A stretch of DNA of 64,000 nt, from NCBI GenBank assembly GCA_963556495.2, contig OY747705.1:39621798-39685797 (forward strand), read 5' to 3'. The position numbers and the translations under genes were made by a program. Each line of letters begins with the position of its first letter. Positions within the stretch are counted from its first letter, which is position 1. Below are positions 12,010 to 25,449 of this stretch, one piece after another. This stretch comes from Valencia hispanica. Lineage: Eukaryota; Chordata; Actinopteri; Cyprinodontiformes; Valenciidae. Below the pieces are notes generated by a model. That model had not been told where the DNA came from. It did no database searches and worked only from the letters and a program-made list of their open reading frames with translations.

Positions 12010-12350
12010 GTTAGGGTTAAAACAGTGCACCCACCTTTTATGATGAGGTTTAATGTATTAACATAAAACAACTATGATATTTTACAGGTTCAGGTCATAT
12101 TTATGTCTAACTTACAGTGCACAAAAAACAGAACAAATTCCAAATTCTAATGATTTATTGAAAAGCAATGAAGATAAAATACATAAGCCATGAGTGGAGA
12201 ACAACTCTTAGGCTTTGGTCACAACATTTCAGTCAAGCTGAGTTCTGGACTATGACTGGGCCATGTGGATTATTTTCTATTTCAGCCATTGTGTTCTAGA
12301 TTTGCTACTGTTTTAGTATCATTGTCTTCTTGATGAGCTCTGGGCCAAAA
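12010..12350. mobile_element. DNA transposon remnant, probably Tc1/mariner-like
   Basis: Contains words typical of decayed fish Tc1-type elements: an ACAGTGCACCCACCTTTTAT-like edge, then GATTTATTGAAAAGCAATGA, then TCAAGCTGAGTTCTGGACTA followed by TGACTGGGCCATGTGG, and later AGTATCATTGTCTTCTTGAT. The GAG(T)TCTGGACT…TGGCCAT and CATTGTC words match the antisense of Tc1 transposase coding sequence. It is too diverged to translate, and the ends are approximate. Confidence 0.45.
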
Positions 12351-13563
12351 TTTATAGAATACTTTATACAGAAAAGTTCAGGGTAGAAAAGAATACAAAT
12401 AAATATCAAGTGTGAGTAAAAGACAATAGGAACAGAAACTGAAAAATAAGAGGAACCCTTCACCATCTCAACCCAGCAGCAGGCTGTGTGAGGGCCTAGG
12501 ACGCCTCTCCGAGTTTTAACTCTGTGGTTCTTCTTCTCTCCTGGGAAATAAAAACATTCTTGTTTTCCTTCCAAATGAGCATTCTGGGGGCAGCCAGATG
12601 TGCAAGAGGGGAGCTGGAGGAGGTTCCTCTCTTCGGAGACTGAACAAGAGGGCTGGGCGAGGGGACCTACAACACCAGCTCCTCTCCTCCTGGAGGAGCA
12701 GCCCGCAACCTCGCCTTTCACCTCTGAACCCCCACCCTTGACCTGCAGTGATGCAGATGGGAGTGGGTCTGTGAAAGGCTCAAAGAATGTAAACAGCCCA
12801 TCGTCACTTACAGAATGGTTTTCAGGAGTAATGTGTTGGCCATACTGGAACAAAGCCCAGCAGAAGATGCACAGTGTTTTATAAGGTTTAACTTGATTTG
12901 CGCATATTAATTAGATATCCATACATGCAGAGGAGGAGGAGGGAGAGGCCCTCCTGTCTTCTTATTTTGGCCTTCTTCCCTCCCTGAGGTGATTTGAAGA
13001 ATTGTGTCAACCATCTATTTCAGCCTGCTGAGCACCGAGGAGGCTACATCAATTCTTCTGGGACATTTCCAGAGACCACCGGCTAACACAGAAAGGATAT
13101 CATGGAGGAAGATTAGGAGGAGGACATGGGTTCGACCCGCGAACTATGGGTGGAGAGACAGAGGGCTGGAGGGAGGGAAAGATTCATACAGATAAGAGGG
13201 TGAGGGAAATTAGAAGGGAAAGGAAGATGGGAAGCAGAAAACATGAGGTGTTAGGAGATACAGGATGAAACATGGATGAGGGAGTGGTATGGGTTTAAAA
13301 ACCCATAGAGGAGGGGAATGTAGAAAAGGAAGGATGGAGGAAGCCTCAAGAGAACAAACTAAGTACGGAACATCCGAATGTCGAGGAATGCAACTTCTAT
13401 TTCCTTAGGTCCTAATGTTTCAAGATTTGGTCTGGTCCTTCTACAGTTAATAAAATATACCTTTGGTTGTTTAGGTGCCTCAGCAATTAATATTAGGAAG
13501 ATTTAACAGGGATACTAAAACAAAAAAGCTTCAACAATTTCTAATTTCTTTGTAATTTCCGTG
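12351..13563. other. Unique DNA with a GC-richer patch
   Basis: 12470-12780 is GC-richer than its surroundings and is crossed by a 182-codon minus-strand frame (12853-12305). The last codons of that frame run into the transposon remnant, and no domain is recognisable. 12890-13380 is purine-rich (GGAGG/GAGG words) on the plus strand. No exon recognised. Confidence 0.4.
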
Positions 13564-13645
13564 TATCTTGCCCAAGGACACAACGACTAAGACCGACGTA
13601 ATGGGGGGCAACTCACCGGCTACAGGGCGAAGTCTTGAGCCACCC
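13564..13645 (-). repeat. tRNA-derived SINE fragment
   Basis: On the minus strand this reads GGTGGCTCAAGACTTCGCCC (A-box-like GTGGCTCA), then CGGTCTTAGTCGTTGTGTCC and TTGGGCAAGATAC. The word order and the string CCTTGGGCAAGA-ACAC match the 5' part of the element at 29110-29430, so both are copies of one family. Only the head is present. Confidence 0.6.
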
Positions 13646-14454
13646 ACAAAAGTCAGAAAAGTAAAGGAGAAAATAACTAGTATAGGGCCTAAAAAGATTA
13701 CCAATATTTGAAAGTCCTATCACTGTCTCTGGGAAGTAGGGGGGAAATTCTGCAAAACTAACATGGTGCCAGGGCTACACAGTATCAAAAACAACATGTA
13801 ACATGCAACAATACTGGTAAATAGACAAATACTTAACTAAACAACAGGGACTTGCTTTGCCTAGAGCCCAAATAGTGAGCAATTTATCTTGATATTTGAA
13901 AAAAAAAATATATATATATATATATATGTATAAATAACGTTTAGCTATGAATTGCACATAATTTGTATAGATTTATTTAACTTCAAGCATTTGTTAGTAA
14001 CAGAGATGCATCATCTTTCTGGTGATATGCTTCTATATGCTAAGTTTTCAGCTAAAAGCTCATTGGGAATGACCTTGATGGAACTAAAATCTACTATTTT
14101 GTCTACCAAACCGATTTAAACTTTGGTATTCCTAATAATTTTATTTGCTGACAAAAACAAATCCCCAAAGATTTTGCGGATTTAAGTTCTTTAGATGATC
14201 ACTATTATCTTCACTGCTTGTTTTAGCCTCTGGGCCTGTGTGACCATCTATCCTGGCTCATGGAATCCTCAGTTGTATTTTGGCTGAGATATAAGGTTGA
14301 AGCCCTTGCAACAGGAACGCTTCTTCTGTCAGAGGCTCGATTTATCAACTAAAAAGTCCATCTGAGTGGATAGAAATGATTCAGAATCCACGTTGTAAAA
14401 TATCTAAAGGTGCTTGTCCAGAATCCAGTATATTAAAGAGAACAAATCACCCTG
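13646..14454. other. Unique DNA with (TA)n tract
   Basis: A (TA)n run at 13909-13927 follows an A-run. Nothing else recognised. Confidence 0.45.
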
Positions 14455-14505
14455 AACTGCAAAACAAATTTCCCTTTGGGACAATAAAGCTGAAGTGAGT
14501 GAAAC
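14455..14505 (+). mobile_element. LINE 3' tail fragment
   Basis: The string AATTTCCCTTTGGGACAATA followed by AAG resembles the polyadenylation-proximal end of Rex1/CR1-like fish LINEs (AATTTCCC-x-GGGA-x-AATAAAG). Only the last 50 or so bases are seen, without coding sequence, so chance resemblance is possible. Confidence 0.4.
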
Positions 14506-17500
14506 TCACATCGTCTTGTCAGCCTCTCTTTCTTACAATAACTCAGACTGTGTATGACACAAAGTGACTCAGATCTTCACTATGTGAGAGGACTAGTTCT
14601 AGTGGAGATTTTTGCATGCTTTCTATAAGCTTTGCTTAATGAACTGGAAATTCATTATTTGGGTATCCAGCTGGGTTTTTTAAGTATGCAGTTGCTGAAA
14701 AGTAAATGCAACTCTAGCCACTTATCTCAAGTTATTTGAGTTTTATTCTATGGCACTATTGTCCAGATATTTTAAATTGAGTGTATGTAGCGTCATCAGC
14801 CTGTGGAAGTTAAGCACAAAAAAACTTTGTGCAGCAATAAAAGAAATAAAAAATAAAAAGATTATGATTTCAAAATCACTCACAAAAGTTTCCCGAAATT
14901 AGCATAACAACATAAGGACAAAAGACTTTTTGTGAAGAAATCAATTCTACAGTCATAGCAAAATACAAAAAGAGTTTATTGAAGCTCTTCAATTTGAGGT
15001 AAAAACCATGTGAAAATACAATGAAAAACTCAGAGGTACTGAATATAGAGGCAAGTGTCCAACTTTCACTACAATCCGTAGTTCATGCCCACACCGCATG
15101 GTCCCATTCCACAAACAAACATTCAGTCTCAATCTGTGAGCTATACCTACAGCCTGTAGACCTAACTTCCTTTCCTTTCACAACCTTTCACACGAAGAGT
15201 GAAACTGTTGAGAGCCAGATAGCCAGCACGGCATTCTTCTCGACAGGAAGTGGCTCTTTTCTCTGCCCTCCCAGACCTGGTATGCTAGGAAATCAATGCA
15301 CTGCCCTCATAAAAGCCCTCACTTCCCGTCTATACAGGAAACAGTCACTCGTTCGCTCGCTCCTGATACCCTGCGGGTCTTAGTTGTCTGTGATATTGTC
15401 CTGCCAATCAAAGCATGTTTATCAATGAAAACAAGCACAGGAATGCGGCCTTATCTGTACGTCACTTGTTGTTTGAGGTCTGAGTGCTGAGATTGAATCG
15501 TGTTGTGCGATGAATGGAGTGTATGGCAATGCAAAACAGTGAACCCAAACTCTTCGGTCGAATGACTGGAAAATGTGTCTTCTTTAAATGTAAATAATGT
15601 TGAAACCTACTTTTCTTTTACACGGTAATCTGTAAATATGTGAGTTGCTAAACCTCATCTGGTAATTGTCTGGGATTAGTCTCATGTCACAAACATTAGA
15701 AAAGGCACACAAGCAAGATTTGTTTTCCTCTATCATCATAACCAATGAAGTTCTTCTCCACAAATACTTCTAAGCATCTCCCACACAGGAGGTGCTAATC
15801 TGTCTATGGTTATAAACTGGTTGGATGGTTGTCAGCTTTGTTTCCTCTTCAGGTGAAATATGCTTTCAAATCAATTACCCCTCCTCCTCTCTTCCAACTG
15901 CCAGGATCTTATTTACGGGCTGAACCTGGAGCCTGGGATTATGGCAACATTTGACCTCCAACCTCCAACCTGCAAAAGTCAACCTCGTATGCCATTAACC
16001 TGCCTCTCTCCAGCTATTACCCAATCTGATGACTCACTTAAGGGGGATTCCAGGTAACACGAGAACAAAATAGCAGCTGTACCTGATGTAATAGCCCAGC
16101 TTTAAAAACTGCTGAAGATTTGAGGATAAAAAGGGCTTTGGTGAGCAAGAACTGCTGAAAACACCAACATCTAAATTTCAAATAAGATCATCTGAACACC
16201 AAAAAAAGTCACAACGTAAATAGTAAAGCACTCATAGAGCGCATACCCCTGCCAAGGCAGTTCCTTTGTTGCACTGTGGCAAGACACATAGTTTCCCTCG
16301 AATGCTCCGTCATCAACCAAAAGGATAGTTTCTCAGCAGATAGCTACAATTAACATTTTAAAATTTCCAAACAATAAAATACACTGTCATGATCAGACAC
16401 CTTGCATACATGGGTAAGTATGCGCAGGTTTGCCTGTTGAATAGGGCTCCAATAGTGGAAAAGAAGCACACTCTCTTAAAAATTGCACAAATAAGCTGGT
16501 TGCCAAAGGGAGGGAGGGAGGGAAGTTGTCAACTTATCAGGTGAAAGTTCAAATGAAAAATACTTTTCTCATGCTGTCCGAAAGATGCCCAGGCATTGTA
16601 TTTAGCATGACCAAGGGAAGAGAGGAAGAAGAAAGGCATGGTCAGTGGCTCATAGGTTTAATATAACCACCAAAACAACTCTTAGTTTCAGCATTTTGAT
16701 ATGATCAACTTGCTGTGATGACTTAACACTATGGGAATAAATCAGAAAACAGGTTTAGGATTTTGAGTGCCCGATTCCTTCTAACTGCACTCAAAGTATT
16801 ACACACAGATGGCAGTGTTTCCATTCTTATCTTAAACTGACCCACAGTTTCCACCTTAGGGTTCTTTGCAACTTCTAGAAGGCTGATTGTTTATTTGTCA
16901 GGCTCTATTTCATAAAGGAAAAATGAAAGGTATTTGAGTTACTTTTTTAAACATTTTGTTTTTGCAGAAGTTTATGTGAGAAACTTGATAAGTCTTGATA
17001 ATATTTTTTTCTAAAAGGGGGAAGAAAAAAATTATATAACTAAGAAGCCGTTTTCGAGAGAAACACTAAAGTTGGAACAAATTAAACGTATGAGAAAAGT
17101 GGGAAAAAAAGAGAAGACAAAGAGATCAAAACAAAGCCAGCTCTCCACCTGGCCTCTCCATGTTTATTATTACCATTAATCAGTGGTAATGGGTAAAAGT
17201 TGAAACAAACACTGGTGCACCTGTTAATTCCACCCCCAGGCAAGTGGGCCCAGCCATTTCCTGTGGCCTTTAGGGAGGGGGGGAGCAGGATGGGCAAGCA
17301 GAACCAGATGATATGAGCGTTTGGAGGTTGCTGTGAGGCAGCAGGAGTGGGTGTAGAGCTCAGTGTGTAGTGGTCAGCAGGGTGGTGGATTCAGACACCA
17401 AAGGTCAGGGTGAAGGGGCACACCCAGTAGGACACAAGGAGGCTGGTAAGGTGGGGCTGAGAACGGGACCTGAACCCATCAAGTAAATCTTTTCCATACG

Positions 17501-18765
17501 TAGAGAATATTAAATCCAGACAGAAGACGCTTAAAAAAATTTATACATTCTATGCATGTTGGAAATTAATGTCCTTACATTTAGAGCTAAGCTGAATAGT
17601 CAAACAATGTTGGCACCTAGAGTTGCAAGTATGATTTTAAAATTTAGAATCTGTAGCACTTGAATGCTTCCATTCTTTGTTTTGTCCCACTGACTGTCCT
17701 TAGGGAATGCACCAGTGTAAAAATATTGGGTATTTGACTTGAAAATGTGCTTTTATAGCAAAAAATACAGAATAGACTATTTAGCTAATTTTATCCTCAC
17801 AGCTAAAAATTATGTTAACAGAGCAACTATTTTCATGCTTTCATTCATTGGCTTTCTTTTTTAGAAACCAGATGGTAGTTTTAACATTTTTAGCCTATGA
17901 TGTTACCAAAAAGGTTTTGGGGAAAGGCTTTCTTCGTACATGCCTCAGGGGTCTGAATGTGCAAATGTATCACAGTGAAACCTACTCAACCTTGTTAAAT
18001 CTGAACCAAAGAGAACTGTCTTTAATACCCTAAAAGGTAATCAAATGAATATTTATGCAGCTTTTACTATTAAGAAAAAAAACAAGGGAGTGTTGCAACA
18101 AACTATGGAAAGCATTAGAGGAGTACATTACCTACTGGTAAAATAAGGAGTTTGTAATTTGCACAATTTATTCATCTGCTTGGATTAATCAAAAATGAAG
18201 AAACAGCTTTGTAAGAATATCTTTGAAGAGGTGTAGTCCAGCCCAACTGAGTTTGGTAATGCTCTGAATCCTCCTCTTTATCATTTGTTCTGGCAAGAAC
18301 AGCACACACAAATCTTTAAGACTTTTAACCACCCTGAAAATTAAGATTGGAGGGTTGCAATCTCTGTTTGCCTAACATTAGTTTTCTATTTTTCATGGAG
18401 AAATCCAATTATATACACACAAAAAACACTTTCCAAGAATATAAACTTTAGGAGATTCAATAAGATTTAAATGTTAAGTTAATTTAAAGTTGTTTTTTTG
18501 TTGGATCAAATAATCAGTATTCAAATCAAACGGGATTTGTGCAGATGGTAACATTTCAGTGAAACACCTTTCAGTGAGTCACTCTTGAGATCTGATACCA
18601 CAATGTACTATAACTGTAACTGTGTATTACAAATGCATAGATTTTAACTTATGCATCCTTTTCTTATTGGATTTCAGATTTTAACATAGAGATAAAACCT
18701 TGTCTTTAAGTGATTTATTCTCTCCTTCGACCTTCCCAGCTGCATTTGAGTAAAAACATGATTCC
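14506..18765. other. Mostly unique intronic-type DNA
   Basis: No exon or clear repeat family. 15021-15383 holds a 120-codon plus frame with no recognisable motif. A (GGGA)n run lies near 16510-16525. The part at 17060-17480 is non-repetitive and rich in homeodomain-type ATTA words, and is discussed as a possible regulatory element. Confidence 0.4.
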
Positions 18766-21700
18766 TTCATCATCATCATCATCATGCTCCACCTTGCTCT
18801 CTCTTTTTCCCTCCTCCCCCCTTGCTGTTCTGTGCTGAGGGGAATTAGAAAGCATAACAAGTTGAGAGGTCCACTGTCATGGAACACCCAGATTGCTACT
18901 TTTATTCCCTCCCTTTACTCTCTGCTCCACCTCCTTAGGGTGCCCACCTCAAACAGGAGGCCCTTTCTTCTCCTAGGCCCAGGTTTTAGGAGCAGCCAGT
19001 TCAGCGTCATGCTGGTGAAGCTTGGGATGGGCCAGTTAGCCAGAGAGAATATGGAGGCAATAAATCCCACAATGACTGTAACAGGGGATGCACAAAGACA
19101 GTTGTAGACTGAGACAATGGAGGGAGAATTAAAGTAAAAAAGCACATTTTCTTTGTGTAGTGCCTTTACTATTTAGCAAGGTCTCCACCAAGAAAAAATA
19201 TCCCATGTCCGGGGGGATGACTTACTTAATTCAACTTCAAAAATTTGATTGTGATTATGATGCCCTTAAGCCACCTGAGTGAACTCAATGACACATGAAC
19301 TCCTTTATCTTTACATCTTGCCATTTCCTAAATAAATAGGAGCACAGATCAACCTGAACTCTTTTTTTGTTTAAAAAGTTCATTTTGAAATTAACTCATA
19401 CTTCAAAAACTAGATTATATCAATTCCCACAACTGAGTGACCTGCTTCAGCACTCATTGATCACTTGTAATGCCGGCTCAACTAGCTTTAATCCCCAAGT
19501 GCTTGATACGATAAAGTGTAAAGTTAATAGGAGCTCTTTACTTTTTGGCTAAATCAAGCTGTCTGTGCTCTACAGGGTGAAAAGAGCTCATATTGTTCAT
19601 TGAGCTACCTGCATTACAAGAGACTTTACACTTTTCTAAGAAAGGTTTCAAACACCCCATGCTGTATGGCCTTATAGCTTTAAGCAAGTTCATACCATTA
19701 AATCAATCTTCACTAAACCATCAATTATATCACAGTAACATAACAGTGTAACGTTCCACCCACAAATCATTTCAGGGCGACAGCATAAATATTATTTTCT
19801 TGTGACTTGTTTTTGGACAACTTTCATGTATTTTACAGGGATTGTATGGAACAGAAAAGCTCAGGGTAGAGCATTATTGTCAACTAGAAGAAAAAGCATA
19901 GTTTTTAAAAGTGTTTAAATAAGGATCTAAAAAGTGTGGCATGCATGTATATTTAACTCCTGTTACTCTGATACTTCTTAATAAAATCAAGGCAACAAAT
20001 TGCCTTCAGAAGGCCTGGTAAATAAATTCCCCAGCAGGCTATGAGCTCTAACTGCAGTGAAATGTATTTCTATAAATCACAACAACGACTGCACACCACA
20101 CTTTTCCCCTTATTGTTTAAAAAAAGGTAAAATAATGTATTATTTTCATTCCATTTCACAATTACATACTTTCATTGTATTCATAAAAATCTGCAATATT
20201 TCTTCAGCAACTTTTATGGAAAACTGAAGTCCAGTTTACAAACAGCTGCTGGAACTCAACCAAAGAGCACTTGAACAACAAGACAGAAAAGTGCCTTGAA
20301 GAAAAAGTGCCTCAGGTCTCAGTGGGTGAGTGTGTAAGGAAGCTCATTAAGTCATTTATCACCTCATCGGTGTGGGAATCGGGGCCACTATGAGCCACTG
20401 GGCCCTGTGACAGAACCTGAGTCATAGGCTCTCTGTCTTTCAGTGAACAGGGGGCCTCAGCACTGACAGAAAGCTGCATGGGAAGAGGGCACACTGACAG
20501 ACAGGACATAAGTAAAGAGTGTGAGGATCAAGGGGGAATCAAAAAAGCTGCAGAGTGAACAAGAGATGGCCGACAGAGAGAAAGCATAGACAGAGAACTG
20601 AATGGTATGCAGTCTTATTTTAAATAGGGAAAGCAGGAGATGTTTTAAAGGAACTAAGAAATTACTTTAAATGAATATCTGACCAAACAGCACAAATCGT
20701 CATATACTGGACAACAGCTACCCCAAATTAACCCTCCTCCTTTAGACCAGCAGCATGTGCAAATTCATTTAAACTTGATAAAAAGGGAGTTGATTTACAG
20801 ATCAATTATCATATTCTTGTGCCAGAAAACCTGAGAATCTTCCATAAAGGAGTTATGACCCAGAGTCTTTTATAGCTATGTATGGAAACCTGTCACTATC
20901 TAATACTGTTTGCATGAAATGGAAAATCCACTGGACAATAGTAAACTTTTCTAATAGTATTATGTGAAATTAACAACACTGGGAAACTATTTAAAGAGCA
21001 CAAAGCTAATCTATGTTGGAAACCTAGATGACCTCTGTGCAACTCGAGTAAAGTGGCAGAATTTTTCCAAACATAAAAAAAACTCACTTCACTGAAAAAC
21101 CTTTTTTAAACCAGGATTATGTAAAAACTGCAAACATGTATATATGAGAACACAGCACAGTTCATTCAATGCGTAAACACCGTGATCTTGATTAGGGAGT
21201 CAGACCAATGAGGTAACTGCAGTTGTTCTTATGATCAAAAAGTTAACAAGGTAAAAAAAATTGCTTTTATTTTACAGTACTTTATGCTTTGAATGTCCTC
21301 TCTCAGTATTGCACGTGTGGATGTCTGCCGATCATGTTAAATTGTATCAAAAAACACTGTCTGCAAGTGTTCCCTCTGCATGTTTACCCATGATAACTAG
21401 ATTATGATGATTATGACTTGGTTTTTTCATGTATGAGTCAAATTAATATTTTAATTTTGCTTTCAACCAACACGTGTAGCTTTAACTTCAAATAACTTTT
21501 AAGGACTGAAGAACTAACGGCACATGGACTTACAGAGTTTGAGTTGAAGGACAGACTTTGTCCTCAGGATAAGTGTTGTATAGCTACATCACTGTAGTGT
21601 AGTTAAATCCTCACGTGTAAAAAATTGAGGTATAATGTGGAGAAAAGTGAGACTAAAACACACACATTACAGTTTCCTTATATAATGTAGGCTATTATGT

Positions 21701-24468
21701 TTACATGGCTGTTGAAAAAATTTAAGTGCTGGCTCACAGTTATGAGTATCAGAGTAAAAATGCTGGCCAGAACTTTACTTTTGTTACGAGTGACCATTCA
21801 CCACTTTTGAAAACCCTTGGTAGGGTGCCGGCTTGTGAAATATCCAAGCTACAGCTCAGATAACATTTCTCCTGTCCGCTTCCTCTTTACTGGAAAATGT
21901 GTCATATAAATTTAAATTTTATAACCCAAACATTTTAGCAAGAGACTGATGACAATCCTAATGGAACATCATAAAATTTGACAAATGTCGGGTGTGTTCT
22001 CAGCTCCCTTGTGCTTTTTGTTTTATCTTTAAAATGTTTCTTGATTTTAGTAAAGAAAGAGTATAAAATTATTGTGAGTTACAAGCTTAAACATAATTGA
22101 AAAGAAAAAGTACAAATTATTATATATAATGTTGAAGTTGACTGTTGGTTCGTTCTCTTCCAAATGTACAAGAAAATATTACCACTTGTATATTTAACAT
22201 ATTGCAAAAGTTTCAAATGTAATGTTTCTTCACCCCCTGCTGTGTGTGTTCATAAGCTTGTGTTGCTCATAGGAATGTGAGATGGTTAGTCAATAGAGAG
22301 TCAGTAGAAACATTACTCTTGAAGGTTGATACAGGCCTTGAGACCCTGGCACCAGCTTCATTGCCGTGAAGATTACCAACCCTGATTTATGACCCCGACC
22401 CTTAAACAGAAATCCTGCTGGTAGCATCACTCACAGTCACCGACAGAGACAGACACACACCTGTCCCTGACCAGCTGTGCAAAGAAACCTCAACAAATGG
22501 TGTCTTTTGTTTTCTTTCCTGCCACTCTGCTATCGGCTCTGGCCAAGAGGGGTTGCAAAAGTTAAAGTAATCATTTGATATGGGAGGCTGACCATGGGAA
22601 TTTACAGTATGTTGGCAGCTGATTAATGTGAGAGGGAGGATGAGGTTTGAAAGCTGGGAGATTAAAGATTCCCCAATCATTCCCAACCAGAGTTTATCGG
22701 AAAACACACGGTCCACTGAAAGTCAGCGCCTTTGCAACGGCAACATTTTAAGGTTAAAAGTTAAGGAGTACAATTACTGTGCGGTGTCTTGGGTTCAAAC
22801 TTGAAGACCTTTCCTTCTGACATGTGCTGAGAGTAAATTCTCTTTAAAAATGTGAGTGTGGCCTTTGACTTCAGGGTTGATCTGGTTGAGGTGTCACGAT
22901 CACACTGCTTCTACTTCTGAGGACAGGGTTTCACGGTCAGGATAAAGACAGCATATGCAGCACCAAATGGTAGACGGCAGCCTGTTGGCCTCCAATATTA
23001 TCCCACACGTCTTCACCTCAGACAGGGAGACAGAGAGAAGAGTCTAGAGTACTTAAAGACAGTGGGAAGGTCTTAAAGGTAGGAGTGGACATCATGTGCA
23101 ACCTCTACCAACCCTAAATCCTTTTACAGAGAGTAACAAAGAGACGACAGATGGTGGTTTGTGTTGTGCACAGTCTTTGCACCCGACATTCTAACATTAC
23201 AGCGATCAGCCATGATTCATGCTTTGTGGATTCCCATAGGAGGACAACTCAGACACACTTCATTCGTGTGTCCTGAGACACAGGTCTATTTATTGTGTAG
23301 TCCTTCAAAAAAAAAAAAAGAAGAGAGGAATGTTTGAGAGAGCCACTGGGTTTTGTAAATCGCATTAAAATGTAATGTGTTACTGTTCATTTCAGACTTA
23401 AAATTACCTTATTTTGGCTCAATGACAGGGTTATATTTTGTTTCATAGTGTCTATGTTGAAATACTGTGTATTTCAAGGTGTGGAAGAAAAAATCCAGAG
23501 ATGTTTGTGTCCTTGAGGGTATTGTTGAATGTCAACATGCTTTGCTGCAGGCAACTTGTCATCAGTTCTCTCTGTGGGAGAGTGGAACATTGCAGAGTCG
23601 ACAGAGAGGTGCTAATACTCAAGACAGACATGAGACTCGGTTAGCCGTCACATTTCACTTGTCTGCTTTCAGCACTTTGGATTCTGCTTGAGGCTTCTAC
23701 ACACCACTCAACAATGAAGTGCACAGAAATCCAGAGACAAGTACTTTTATGGTGAATGGGCTTAGTGAGGTGTCTATAGATGCGTCTTCACGTATTTAAA
23801 AAAATGACTAATGATGGTGGATATATGTGGGTAGAAGAAATGATTTTCTGTTAACAATGAAAGAAGGAACAGTTTGGAAGTAGAAACGGTGAAATTTCGT
23901 TAAATATAATACAAACTGACACTCTGAATGCATCAAAATGAAAAAATCCTATCTTACATGTCGATGTAATAGAGATGCCACGAAACCACCACAGATGGCA
24001 ACAGAAAGCAGGCCGGAATAAAACAAAAGAAAGGGGACAAAATAAAGATGTAGTTCATAAAATAAATTTGCGAAACAGTGCCATATTGATTATGAAATCA
24101 TTCTGAAGTCCTACATCCTACATTAGACTAGAATGACCTATTAAAATATGTAGTTTATAATTAGAATTATATTCAACTCCCCTTCTAGACAAGCATGTCT
24201 AATTCATATCCAGAGATAATTAAATATATCCATCCATCGTCTATATAGGCTTATGGTCACAGTAAATGTGATTTACGGCGATTTTTGGAGCAACAGGTGG
24301 GGTCATACAAACTTAACATTTGAATAAAAGCACAACTCATTAAATTCTAAAAGAATAAATTAAAATGAGTGTGTTTTTTTGGTTTGGTAACGTAAAAAGT
24401 GTAATGAGAAATAACGGTAAATATGTTTGAGAGCATGGAATAATCTGATTTCTTTGGGTCAGAAAGTG
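18766..24468. other. Mostly unique intronic-type DNA
   Basis: Begins with a (TCA)7 run at 18766-18785. Overlapping frames on both strands at 18784-19145 have no motif. 22330-22745 is a GC-richer non-repetitive block open on the minus strand for 104 codons and is discussed as a possible conserved element. A CCATCCATCGTCTATATAGG-type scrap at 24229-24260 may be debris of a dispersed fish repeat. No exon recognised. Confidence 0.4.

Positions 24469-24526
<58 letters not shown>
24469..24526 (+). repeat. (GT)n microsatellite
   Basis: Nearly pure GT dinucleotides with one GGG interruption near 24495. The VCVCV/HTHTH frames across it are repeat artefacts. Confidence 0.97.
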
Positions 24527-24528
<2 letters not shown>

Positions 24529-25287
24529 CAACTGTCTGGCCTTCGATGTCAGACAGTTGGCAGCATAGAGTATCACACCAAAAATTTTCACTCTTCTGCC
24601 TTCATGCACATCAATAACCTCCAATGGTTCTGTCTCATAGAGGCTTGTTCCACCTCATTGGTTGTGATTAATTGTAACCCACTTTTCTCATGATTCTCAG
24701 CATGGTCAGCAGAGACTGACTCCAGTAAGGAATTCTGGGAGTGGACCCTGGCAGTGCTTCTCACCAGAGCCACGACCTCTCTCTGCATCTCTCACCACTC
24801 GGCCCTTTTTAACCTTTCCACTCTGCCCTCGGTGGACCCAGGTTGGGCTGGCTGGACTTTAGTGAGTCGGCCGTGGATGAGGAGTTATCGCTCAAGCCCG
24901 GACATTGTCGAGAAGCCAGCATTTCTCACACAGCAATTACAATGATACTCAATAATTGAAGCCTAATGGAGATGGATGGGGTCAGCAGCAAATGCAACAG
25001 GGGTCGCATCACAGGGTAATTCACAACATTTGTTTCAGAATATGGCCATTAAACAGCTGGAAAACAACAGGTGAATGGAACTAACAAGCAGAAAGCCAAC
25101 AGTTGACTCTGAAGGTGAACAAGCATTTATTCAGTGGTTTCATCAAAGTAAAAGCGAAAATAAACCAAAAAACAGACCATAATAATTCAAAGATCCTTAG
25201 TGATAAATTACAACTAATTAAAAAAACAAAAAACAAAATGTAAATCCTAAAAAAATATTTTTGACTCATTCTCTATGCAGCCAAATC
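24527..25287. other. Unique DNA, candidate regulatory block
   Basis: No exon. The segment from about 24690 to 25050 is GC-richer, free of recognisable repeats and contains clustered ATTA/TAAT words at 24935-24965. It is discussed as a possible conserved element. Confidence 0.4.
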
Positions 25288-25309
25288 TAATAATAATAAT
25301 AATAATAAT
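25288..25309 (+). repeat. (AAT)n microsatellite
   Basis: Seven AAT units. Confidence 0.95.
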
Positions 25310-25449
25310 GTACGACTTGAGAAATGTAGCCCCTTGTAATTCCTGAGCTGATATTTTCCTAATAAATAAATTTCAAAATTCAATGGAAAAAATACCCACT
25401 TTTAGAAAATCCAACAGCAGCCTGGAACATATTTTCAGAAGAATAATGT

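Noticed and set aside
13120..13140. tRNA B-box-like GGTTCGACCCG
   Set aside because: No A-box at the right distance and no cloverleaf can be drawn; it is not part of the recognised SINE copies.
15021..15383. 120-codon plus frame
   Set aside because: No recognisable domain; overlapping frame at 15296 and no conservation evidence.
18784..19145. Overlapping 107- and 76-codon frames on opposite strands
   Set aside because: No motifs on either strand; opposing frames of this size are expected in slightly GC-richer DNA.
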